Shown here: piece after piece, positions 1-8,100 of the stretch
Layout of the letters: the number at the start of each line of letters is the position of its first letter
Numbering within the stretch: position 1 is the first letter of the stretch
Source: Bacteroidota bacterium
Lineage (GTDB): Bacteria > Bacteroidota > Ignavibacteria > UBA10030 > F1-140-MAGs086
Direction: 5' to 3'
Assembly (NCBI GenBank): GCA_005792205.1
Contig: SXSO01000050.1
Span: 1 to 8,959, forward strand
Length of the DNA stretch: 8,959 nt
Made by a program: the position numbers and the translations under genes
Notes under the pieces: model-generated
What the model was told of the DNA's origin: nothing
Seen by the model: the letters and a program-made list of their open reading frames with translations, nothing else
Databases searched by the model: none

Positions 1-824
1 CCAGTTGTGTTTTTTATTGCTTCATCAATTGTAATAGCAGAAAAATTTGAAAGTGTTCTTGAAATTTTTTCAACAATATCACTTCCATATTTCTCGCTTA
101 AAAATTTTACAAACGCAAATCCTGCATTGTATGACGATTCATTTCCTAAACTTGTTTTCCCAAAAACAGACATTTCATTCCACGAAAGCATATTGCTATC
201 AATTGCATACATTCTTAAAATCATATCACGATGTGTATCCCAAAAATCATATGAAAGTTCTCTTCTATTATACTGCGCAACACCTTCTGCAAACCAACTT
301 GGAACAACAAATCCAGAAATTGGATAACTCACAATAACATTTGGAAAACCATACAAAACATCATTTCGTCTTTCCTCTTCATAGTTTAACCATTGTAAAT
401 AAAATGATGGAATTTTTCTTCCAAATTTCATCGCAGTTTGAATTTGAATTATATGAGTGAATTCATGAGTTATCACATTGCGAAGCCAATTATGATTTCC
501 TCTCAAATCAAAATCAAGTGATGTTGCCCAAATCTCAATTTTATTGTCATAGAAATATGCAGCACCGTTTGAATAATCATCATAATCTTTAATTATAATT
601 GAAATTTTTTGATCGGGAAAATGATTGTAAAGTGAAGTTATTGGTTCATAAATTTCTTCTGCAATTTTTGAAACAGTTTTTGCAGTTCGCGAAGTTCCAT
701 TATGATAATGAATTAAAAAATGTTCTGTTTCAATCGTTCTCCATTCAAGTTCGGGATGATAAAAAGTTTCAAACTGTGAATATAAATTGAAAGTAAAAAA
801 TAAAAATAAAAAAAAATATTTCAT
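1..824 (-). CDS. Peptidase-MA-like (gluzincin) secreted metalloprotease, 3' end outside window
   Basis: The frame is open from the ATG at 824-822 to the left edge, giving about 274 codons with no stop. Residues 1-16 form a signal peptide (MKYF, then a Phe/Leu-rich core ending LYSQ), so the product is probably exported. Residues 120-124 read HEFTH, a perfect HExxH zinc motif, followed by IIQIQTA. About 56 residues later comes PSWFAEGVAQY, with Glu180 as the likely third zinc ligand. This HExxH plus W-x-x-EG pattern is typical of the peptidase MA family. In many FCB bacteria that domain precedes WD40/PD40 (TolB-like) propeller repeats, and such a C-terminal part would lie beyond the left edge, so I cannot see it. 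The start overlaps the stop of the upstream gene by one base (TGATG), which suggests translational coupling. Substrate unknown. The family call is fairly sure; full length and any sorting domain are not visible. Confidence 0.85.
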   Translation of the reverse strand, partial: MKYFFLFLFFTFNLYSQFETFYHPELEWRTIETEHFLIHYHNGTSRTAKTVSKIAEEIYEPITSLYNHFPDQKISIIIKDYDDYSNGAAYFYDNKIEIWATSLDFDLRGNHNWLRNVITHEFTHIIQIQTAMKFGRKIPSFYLQWLNYEEERRNDVLYGFPNVIVSYPISGFVVPSWFAEGVAQYNRRELSYDFWDTHRDMILRMYAIDSNMLSWNEMSVFGKTSLGNESSYNAGFAFVKFLSEKYGSDIVEKISRTLSNFSAITIDEAIKNTT

Positions 825-826
825 CA
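822..826 (-). promoter_or_regulatory. TGATG stop/start overlap coupling the M6-like and peptidase-MA genes
   Basis: The stop TGA of the M6-like gene (826-824) shares its A with the ATG of the peptidase-MA gene (824-822). Such one-base overlaps are typical of translationally coupled gene pairs. The signal peptide right after this ATG supports it as the true start. Confidence 0.75.
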
Positions 827-3800
827 TTTAACAACTGCAATTTTTATAATTTTTTCTCCTGATATTGTATTTCCCTTTGCAAATATGTGAGCAAAATAAA
901 TTCCACTTTCATTTTGTGAAACATTCCATTCTATTTCGTTGTCAAAATTTCCAATTGCATTTTTTTCAGTTTCAAAAATTAAATCTCCCGATAAATCAAA
1001 AATTTTTATTTCTACAATTGCATCTTCATTCACAAAAAATCTGATAAATGTTTTATCATCATAAACTGGATTTGGATAATTATATGCTCTTTCAATTGGA
1101 AAAAATTCATTTGAAATCGGAACATATTTTGAAATAAAATCAATAAACCCATTTGATTTTTCATTATGTTGAAATTGTGTCCAAGAAGATTTAAATGTGG
1201 AATTATTTTTTTCTTTTTTAAATCCATAAATATTTCCATCATCAGAAGTAAGGAAAATAAAAATACTATTTTCATAAGAAAAAATTGCAGAAGTAGAAAA
1301 ATTTTCTCCACTCAAAATTGGAAAGCCATCTAATATTTTTCCAAATTTATTGAAAGCCAAAATAACACCACTTGAACTAACACAAAAAACATCATTTGAA
1401 TTATCGCCATCAATATCACAAACCAATGGTTGTGAAAAAAAATCCAAACTGTGAGATAGTGAAATTGGAAAATTGTCAATCGTAACTCCATTTTCTTCAA
1501 ATGCAAAAATTTTTGAATTTGTTAAAACTAAAATATCTTTTCTTCCATCTTCATTTATATCAGATAAAATTGGTGAAGAAAAAAGTGAATCTCCAATATC
1601 TATTATTTTGGAAAAAGTGTTTAGAAAATTTTTTGCTAAAAAAATTTTACCATTATTGGAATATCCTAAAATTATTTTTTGAGAAGAATCGTTTTGTGCA
1701 ACAACGAAATTTAAAATTTTTTCTTTCATATCAATACTATCTAAAATTGATATTCTATTATTTTCTGTAATAAAAATTTCATACACAAATCCGTTTTTAT
1801 TTGAAACAATAAATTTGTTATTTAAATTCAAGGAAGCCGTTGCAATTATTGTATCAGAAAGATTTATTGAAGAAATGTTGTTTAAATTAAAATCAAGAAT
1901 TGAAATTTTATTTTCTGTAGAAATTAAAATCCAAGAATTATTTGCAATAGGATTTGAATTTATTTGAGAATCAAATTCAACTGAATCACTGATGATATAA
2001 TTGTCAATATTTTTTCCAATTTTATATAATTTATTTTTTGATGCCACTAAAATTGTATTATTCAAAATAATTGGAGTAAAATTTGATGCAGAAAATAATT
2101 TAAGAGAATCATATGAACTTCCATCTTTTGTATAAATAAAAAGAGTTGAGTTGTCAATTTTATTTTGTGTTTGGAAATTTGCATCTGAACTAATTCCATT
2201 TGTAATAAACACAATTTTATCTGTATCAAAACGAACAGAGTTTGTTCCAAATTTTTCTCCAACAAATTTTGGAAAATTTTTTATGCGACTGATTTCACCT
2301 TTAAAATCAACATCAAAATACATCACACAAGAATCTTTAGAAAAATTTTTTATAGAAATATTTGATATAGCATCAAAATTGCTCTTAGAGTTTGGAAATG
2401 AAGTATTGCTAAACTCATTTAACATTTTTTTCTTTCTAATAGGATTATCTTTGAACCAAAAATCAAATGCACTTCCACTTCCAATATAAGAACCAAAAAG
2501 TGAATTTATTTCTTCTCCAATTGATTGTGCAGCACCAGATTGTTCCAAATCAACTCCACGAAAATTTTTATCAGCATTTACCGTGTTGGTATAAAAACTT
2601 TGTTCAATTATATTTTCATCAATATGCCAAATTAAAATTCCTCCATTATAATAATTACTATCACTATCATAACCTCCGGGAAGTGAAAAATCAAATTCAT
2701 CTACATCAATTATATTGCCATAAATTGAATCAAGTGAAAATTCGCTAAAACCTTTTTGCTCGCGATAAATTTTTTTTACAACTATATTTCCATCTATACG
2801 AAGAGTTATTTTTACACTATCATTTCTTGCATCTCTATTTCTATTTTCAATAAAAAAATATTCTTTTTGAGTTATTGGGATTTTAAAAACTGTGTCATTA
2901 TTTTCATAAAAATTTATTGCAGGAATTCTAATTTTTGTTTCAGAATTTTTTATTTCAACTGGCTCAATCCATTTTAAAAAATATTTTTCCCAAACTGACA
3001 TTTCAGGAGGAAAAAATCCACTCCATGAAAAAATTCCTTCACCATCCATCAAACCAAATCTTCCAATCCCACTTCTTCCTGTTTCTGTATCAAATAAATC
3101 GGGAAGCCCAAGATAATTTGCAATACTTGAAACAAGCATTCCATTCATTCCCAAATTTACAAATGCATCACCAAACGACGATGGCAAAACTCTACTTTCT
3201 GTTTCTGGCAAAATTATAGAATGAGTTATTGGAAAATTTTTGACATAAATTTTATTTTTAAGTTTCCTATATATAGAAGGAATGTCGTGAGGAAATGGAT
3301 CATATCCATAGGTTGAGGAAAAATTTATATCTCGTCCAATTCCCGAATGAAAAATTATAAATAAAGAATTTGAATCAAGTTGAGGAAAATTATTTGTTTG
3401 AAAGAATTTTTTCCATGAGTGAACTATCAGTGAATCAAGTTGAGAAAAATTATCACCACAATGCGGTGGAGAATATTTTTCCATTGTAGAATCAAGTATA
3501 ACAACGCTATCTAAAACTTGATATTCAATTACAAGTTTTCCATTAGAAACTTTTTGAAAATAATTTTTTGCAAATAAAAGATGATCTTCAAAATAGGTTT
3601 TATTATGTGGAAATTTGTCAAGTATTTTTGAAGTATCTATTTCTAAACTTTCCCAATTAAACTGCAAAGAATCAAATTGTCCATTTCCATTTGTGGTTTC
3701 AATTGTATCAATTTGAAATTCCACCATCAACGCAAAAATTTTCAATGTATCAGAACTTATGTGAGATAAATTTAGATTTGCAAAATAATCATCATTGCAT

Positions 3801-3874
3801 TGCGTTCTATAAGAAATTTTAGTTTGTGAATAAAGTAGCTCACAAACTAAAATAATTGAAAAAAGAAATTTCAT
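824..3874 (-). CDS. M6-peptidase-like protein with degenerate zinc site, beta-propeller and T9SS sorting domain
   Basis: A 1016-residue secreted protein. Residues 1-16 are a signal peptide (MKFLFSIILV core, ending LLYSQ). The M6-like region (about 50-520) includes FHSGIGRD (176-183), LGLPDLFDT (255-263), GRSGIGRFGLMDG (266-278), WEKYFLKWIEP (295-305) and GGILIWHIDE (411-420), all familiar M6 landmarks. At 249-253, where active members carry HExxH directly before LGLPDL, it reads SSIAN, so zinc proteolysis is unlikely. Residues about 575-890 hold eight strand-turn-strand units 31-48 residues apart, two close to Asp-rich FG-GAP-like loops (DINEDGRKD 772-780; DIDGDNSND 820-828). This looks like a beta-propeller. 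Residues 931-1016 form a type A-like T9SS C-terminal domain (YNYPNPV, VEIKIFDLSG, EWNVSQNESGIYFA, ending IKIAVVK). It lies six bases after porV and overlaps the next gene by one base. It is either PorV/PorU cargo or an accessory component. The domain calls are good; the function is unknown. Confidence 0.85.
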   Translation of the reverse strand: MKFLFSIILVCELLYSQTKISYRTQCNDDYFANLNLSHISSDTLKIFALMVEFQIDTIETTNGNGQFDSLQFNWESLEIDTSKILDKFPHNKTYFEDHLLFAKNYFQKVSNGKLVIEYQVLDSVVILDSTMEKYSPPHCGDNFSQLDSLIVHSWKKFFQTNNFPQLDSNSLFIIFHSGIGRDINFSSTYGYDPFPHDIPSIYRKLKNKIYVKNFPITHSIILPETESRVLPSSFGDAFVNLGMNGMLVSSIANYLGLPDLFDTETGRSGIGRFGLMDGEGIFSWSGFFPPEMSVWEKYFLKWIEPVEIKNSETKIRIPAINFYENNDTVFKIPITQKEYFFIENRNRDARNDSVKITLRIDGNIVVKKIYREQKGFSEFSLDSIYGNIIDVDEFDFSLPGGYDSDSNYYNGGILIWHIDENIIEQSFYTNTVNADKNFRGVDLEQSGAAQSIGEEINSLFGSYIGSGSAFDFWFKDNPIRKKKMLNEFSNTSFPNSKSNFDAISNISIKNFSKDSCVMYFDVDFKGEISRIKNFPKFVGEKFGTNSVRFDTDKIVFITNGISSDANFQTQNKIDNSTLFIYTKDGSSYDSLKLFSASNFTPIILNNTILVASKNKLYKIGKNIDNYIISDSVEFDSQINSNPIANNSWILISTENKISILDFNLNNISSINLSDTIIATASLNLNNKFIVSNKNGFVYEIFITENNRISILDSIDMKEKILNFVVAQNDSSQKIILGYSNNGKIFLAKNFLNTFSKIIDIGDSLFSSPILSDINEDGRKDILVLTNSKIFAFEENGVTIDNFPISLSHSLDFFSQPLVCDIDGDNSNDVFCVSSSGVILAFNKFGKILDGFPILSGENFSTSAIFSYENSIFIFLTSDDGNIYGFKKEKNNSTFKSSWTQFQHNEKSNGFIDFISKYVPISNEFFPIERAYNYPNPVYDDKTFIRFFVNEDAIVEIKIFDLSGDLIFETEKNAIGNFDNEIEWNVSQNESGIYFAHIFAKGNTISGEKIIKIAVVK
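827..1084 (-). other. T9SS type A-like C-terminal sorting domain of the M6-like protein
   Basis: Encodes residues 931-1016: YNYPNPVYDDKT, IRFFV, VEIKIFDLSGDLIFE, IEWNVSQNESGIYFAHI, then EKIIKIAVVK at the C-terminus. The YPNP opening, the [IV]-x-[IV]-[FY]-D-x-x-G strand and the SGxYxxxx strand are the known conserved parts of type A T9SS C-terminal domains. It predicts export by T9SS and handling by PorV and PorU, whose genes lie directly upstream. Confidence 0.8.
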
Positions 3875-3883
3875 TTTTTTTTA
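3872..3883 (-). promoter_or_regulatory. porV stop / M6-like start junction with A9 tract
   Basis: On the minus strand the porV stop TAA runs through a nine-A tract straight into the ATG of the M6-like gene (TAAAAAAAAATG). Only six bases lie between stop and start. This arrangement suggests re-initiation or coupled translation by ribosomes finishing porV. No Shine-Dalgarno element is seen in the 20 bases upstream (they are in the porV 3' end and A/T-rich). Confidence 0.6.
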
Positions 3884-5113
3884 AAAATCAGTAGATGGTT
3901 CTTCGTCTAATTCTTCTTCATCAAAAATTTGAGAACTTACATTTCCAAGTTCCATCATAACAGTGAAACGAAGCGTTCCATCAAGTGGACTAAATTCTTC
4001 CGTTAATTTGTTTATATAACTAAAATCAAAACCAAATTCATCATATCGCAAACCAGCACCAAATGTTAAAATGTTTCTGTTTCCATATTTTGGATCTTCA
4101 TAAAACCATCCTAAACGAAGTGCGAGAAGTTTTGGAGCACCATACCAATATTCTAATCCCATTCCTGTTGTAATTCTTCTCAATTTACTTCCATCACTCC
4201 ATGATGAAAAAATTGCTCTTTCAACATCTTGTGATGGTAAAACTTCATCACCATCTGTATATCGTCCATAATCAGGATTTGGAATTGTATCACCTTCATC
4301 ATTTGTTGTTAATTTATCATCGTATTCTATGTAATTTCTGCGAGTTAATAAACGAGAAAAATCAACTGTGTAAGTTAAACTATTATATTCATCTGCTTTA
4401 AATTCATATCCAAAACCAAATCGTAAAGTTGTTGGAAGAGGATCCGCTTGTGCTTCATCGATATATGCAATTTTAGGACCTACATTTGAAAGTGATAAAC
4501 CAGTTGAAATAGTTCCAATATCTTCAACGTTTTCTTTAAACATAGTACCAACATCAAAACTAATTGCATTCGCAGTCCCACTTCCTTGTTCTTCAGCAGT
4601 TCCAAATGGAGCAAGTGCACTTCTAATATAACGAAGATTCAATCCCAAAGAAAAATTTTCAGTCACTTTGAAACCACCACCAATTGTAAATGCACCTTCG
4701 TATGCTTTCCATCTTCCAATTTCTTCTGGACTATCTTCTCCTGTTCTAATAAATTCTCCAAGATTTAAAAAAGTTACACTTGCACCAAGTGTTCCAACGT
4801 CTTCTAAATTATATTTATAATTTAAGTAATCATAAAACAAATCACTGAAACCAAACTGTGGAAGCCACGGAGAGTGAGTCATACTTCCACCTTCTCCTGT
4901 TTGAAAACCAAGACCCGCAGGATTCCAAAAAATAGCAGAAGCATCATCAGCGAGCCCAACTCCTGCTTCTCCCATTGCGCTTGCTCTTGCATTTGGCGAA
5001 ATTAAAAGAAATGGAACTCCCGCTCCACCAACTCCATCAACTGGAAGTTCTTCTTGTGCAAAAATAAAATTTGAGAATAAAAATATGTGAATTATCAAAA
5101 GTGTTTTGTTCAT
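3881..5113 (-). CDS. porV: T9SS outer-membrane shuttle protein PorV (LptO)
   Basis: A 410-residue outer-membrane beta-barrel of the PorV family; P. gingivalis PorV is similar in size. PorV is known to carry T9SS cargo from the translocon to the PorU sortase and to be part of the attachment complex. Residues 1-19 are a signal peptide (MNKTLLIIHIFLF core, cleavage likely after FIFA). The family signature follows at once: ISPNARASAMGEAGVGLADD (38-57) and ASAIFWNPAGLGF (58-70). The rest is alternating amphipathic strands with many Gly, Tyr and Phe, such as TIGGGFKVTENFSLGLNLRYI and LTFGAGLRYDEFGFDFSYI. After the last strand there is an acidic tail (IFDEEELDEEPSTDF). It sits 21 nt after porU, the order known from P. 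gingivalis, and 6 nt before the M6-like gene. The start is supported by the signal peptide; no Shine-Dalgarno site is seen. Its G+C looks clearly higher than that of its neighbours, probably because of its Gly/Ala-rich protein. Confidence 0.93.
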   Translation of the reverse strand: MNKTLLIIHIFLFSNFIFAQEELPVDGVGGAGVPFLLISPNARASAMGEAGVGLADDASAIFWNPAGLGFQTGEGGSMTHSPWLPQFGFSDLFYDYLNYKYNLEDVGTLGASVTFLNLGEFIRTGEDSPEEIGRWKAYEGAFTIGGGFKVTENFSLGLNLRYIRSALAPFGTAEEQGSGTANAISFDVGTMFKENVEDIGTISTGLSLSNVGPKIAYIDEAQADPLPTTLRFGFGYEFKADEYNSLTYTVDFSRLLTRRNYIEYDDKLTTNDEGDTIPNPDYGRYTDGDEVLPSQDVERAIFSSWSDGSKLRRITTGMGLEYWYGAPKLLALRLGWFYEDPKYGNRNILTFGAGLRYDEFGFDFSYINKLTEEFSPLDGTLRFTVMMELGNVSSQIFDEEELDEEPSTDF

Positions 5114-5134
5114 TGTAATATTATTGTTTTAAAG
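5114..5134 (-). promoter_or_regulatory. porU-porV intergenic leader without Shine-Dalgarno
   Basis: Only 21 bases separate the porU stop (TAA, 5137-5135) from the porV ATG (5113-5111). Read on the minus strand the gap is CTTTAAAACAATAATATTACA. It has no GGAG-like element and no hairpin, so there is no room for a terminator or a separate promoter here. Translation initiation is probably driven by an A/T-rich unstructured leader, as is usual in Bacteroidota and relatives. The gap supports co-transcription of porU and porV. Confidence 0.6.
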
Positions 5135-8100
5135 TTATTTTATGATACTAAGTTTTTCTATCTTTTCAGCTAAAAATTTTCCATCAATTGTTTTTGCAAT
5201 TATTTTATAAATATACAAACCATTTGCAATTTCATTTCCATCAAAATCTCTTCCATTCCAAAAAATTTTTGAGTAAGAATTTTCTAAATTCTTTTCTTCT
5301 ATTTTCTGAATCAAACGACCGTTGATTGTGTAAATCTTAATTTCAACATCTATTGGAATTGTTTGATTATGTTCAATTATAAAATGTGTTTTGTCACTAA
5401 ATGGATTTGGATAATTGTAAATATTTTCAAGTGAAAACTTCTCACTTGTTGCAACTTTGAATGAAATATTTTTTTCACTTGGATTATTATATGTATCCCA
5501 AACACGAATAAATAAATTATGCGTTCCATCACTTAAATCTGAAAATTGGTATTCTATTTTTCCTATTCTATAATCGTTTAATTCACTGCGATAATAATTG
5601 GATAAATCAATAGATTGAAACTCATCATCCAACTTTGCTTCAAGGTTGTGTCCAATTCCACTTGTAGAAGTATTTATTCCGCTACTGTCAAAAAGTTCTA
5701 AAATCAATTTTGGTGATTCGTTTACCAAATCTCCATCTATAAAATTTTTTTTGTTTAAATAAACACTTATTTCAGGGCCAATAATATCAATACTCGCAAG
5801 TGAATCAGTTCCTCCGATTTTAATTTTATTTGTTCCTCCAATTCCTGTTGATGTGTCATTGAATGAAAAAATAGAAATCAACGCATTTCTTGTTGTGTCA
5901 TAAGAAATGTCTTTTGGAATTATAAATTGAGAATTTTGTTTTCCACTTTCAAAAGAAACATTTCCTTTGAAAAGTGTGCTCCCGTTTTTTTTATATGTGA
6001 AGGAACTTCCATCTTCTGAAATCGTTTTATTTTCAAACGCATCATGCAAAGTTAAAATTGCATTTCCATTGAAATTCAAATCAGTATTTCCAATTCCATT
6101 TTTTATAGAAGAAGCAACATTTGTTTTTAACAATGATTTTAAAATTATATTTTCAGTTGAAATCTGATTTCCATTTATAGAGTCAACTGTGATAAGTTTT
6201 TCTGGAATTTGAATTTCTAATGTTGGATCACCAAGTAAATAAAATCTATTTTGATTATCGTCAAATGACATAATTTGCTTTGCTTTTTTTATAACATCTC
6301 CAATTCTTTTTGGAAAAATTTTTCCTATTTCATCTGTCTCAAAAAGTTTAGTATAAATCCACTCATTGAGTTGCACATTAGGAAATGAAAACACAGGACG
6401 AGTTGCAGCAAAAACTCCAATAACTCCACTTTGTTCTTTGTTCAATAAAATTTCAGCACTACTTTGAGTTCCAATATTATCAAATTGTGCAAAGTTACAA
6501 GTTGCGGCAATTAATATTGGATATTTCCCAACATTATTTAAAAGTGGAATTGTATTTTCACGAGTAAAAATTTGTTCATGTGTCCAAACTCGTGGATTTC
6601 CATGACCAATATAATTTATCAAAAGCGACCCTTTATTCCACTCAGAAACGAGTGTAGAATTCACTGTTGGTTTTCTTCTCCCAAGTGAAGTGATTTCTGT
6701 TGGAAATTCCGCAGGATATATTTTTATTTTTTCAAAAAAATATGGAACAAAAAATTCAGCAATTTCTTCCGTTTGACGATTGTGTAAATTTCCCTCTTCA
6801 TGAAAATCATCTGAGATAAAAATACTTTTTGAATTCCATCCATCATTATTTGCATTTGATTCATATTCAATTATTTTATCTACTATATTTTTCGCTTCGT
6901 AAATTGAATTTACACAAAATCTTCCAACAGCAATATCAACATCAAGATAAGTTGTATATGCTCCAAAAAAATCATCTGACGAATAAGAATTAAGTGGCGT
7001 TCCAAATGAATCATAAGTTTCCCACGCAGGAATATAATTTTTTTCACTTGTCAAAATATTTTTGTAATCATAATTTCCATCTCCAAAAAGAAGTAAATAA
7101 TTAAAAGTTGAATCAGTTTCGTATAGATATTTTCCAAAATTTCTAATTGCAGCAATATCTTTCACCCCTCCTGAAAATTCGTTGTAAATTTCTTCAAGTG
7201 TTACAACAGATGTTTTGAGTTTTCTTTTTACACTATTTTCACGATATGATTTAAGACGATTTGCTTCACTCAAAAATTCGCTTGGAGAAACAATAAAAAA
7301 TCGTGTTCCATAATTTTCACCATGCAAATTTTGATTTTCTAAACTCTCAAAATTTAAAACTGTTTTAAAAGAATTTTTTCCAACAACAATTATTTCATTT
7401 GGAAAATTTTGTGGAAAAGTTTTTAATATAATTTTATCTTGAACTTTGGAACTATTGACTAATTTAACATTCTCAAAATCAGTAACATTAAAAACAAAAA
7501 TTTCTGTATCGGTGAAATTTTCAATTCCGTATTGTAAAATTTCATTTGTGTCAAGTGTATGAAATTGGAAATAATTATTTTTTGCTTTTAGATTTTGTGT
7601 GTAAAAAATTTCAATCCAATTTATATAACCAGTTCCCAAATCATTTGATAAAAATTTTATTTTCAAATTTGATTCTTCGTTATTATTATTAAAATTTGGA
7701 GATTGTATTGTAGAATTTGGTAACGCAAAATTACAAAAAATTCCATATTCATACGCTGTATTCACAGAATTTGCAATAGAAGTCAAAATAAGTTGATTGT
7801 GTTCATAAAATTCAAATGTGGAATTTGAATTTGCTCTCGCTGCAACAGAAAAATTATATTGAATTGGTTTTTGTATACTTAAAGAAGGAAGTGATAAATT
7901 CAAATTTATTTCATTTCCTGAATTTAAAATTTCACCAAACATTTGTTTTCCCGATTGTTGTACATTTATTTTTTCACTTTCATAAAAAATTTTTCCTTGA
8001 ACTTCATTTTGAACTAAACCATTTTGTATATTATTTTCAATTTGCATTCGCTTTCCAAAATTTACTCCATAAGTTAAGAAATAAATATTTTTTGTAGCGT

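Noticed and set aside
7..337. Two overlapping plus-strand open frames of about 100 codons near the left edge
   Set aside because: They lie opposite the peptidase-MA gene, which has HEFTH and WFAEG motifs and a signal peptide. The plus-strand products have no recognisable features; they are antisense shadows in AT-rich DNA.
800..824. Nine-T tract in the signal-peptide codons of the peptidase-MA gene as a phase-variation switch
   Set aside because: A run of this length is expected by chance in such AT-rich DNA with Phe/Leu codons, and one sequence gives no sign of length variation.
2151..3219. Several plus-strand open frames of 70-110 codons
   Set aside because: All are opposite the M6-like gene, whose motifs continue without interruption through this region. 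Their products are rich in Phe, Leu, His and Asn as expected from antisense reading.
3874..3882. A9 tract at the porV/M6-like junction as a slippage site that could fuse the two proteins
   Set aside because: The porV stop TAA opens the tract, so added or lost A residues do not remove the stop. Slippage would change only the spacing to the next ATG.
5114..5134. Terminator or separate promoter between porU and porV
   Set aside because: The 21-base gap has no inverted repeat, no T-run after a stem and no room for a promoter.
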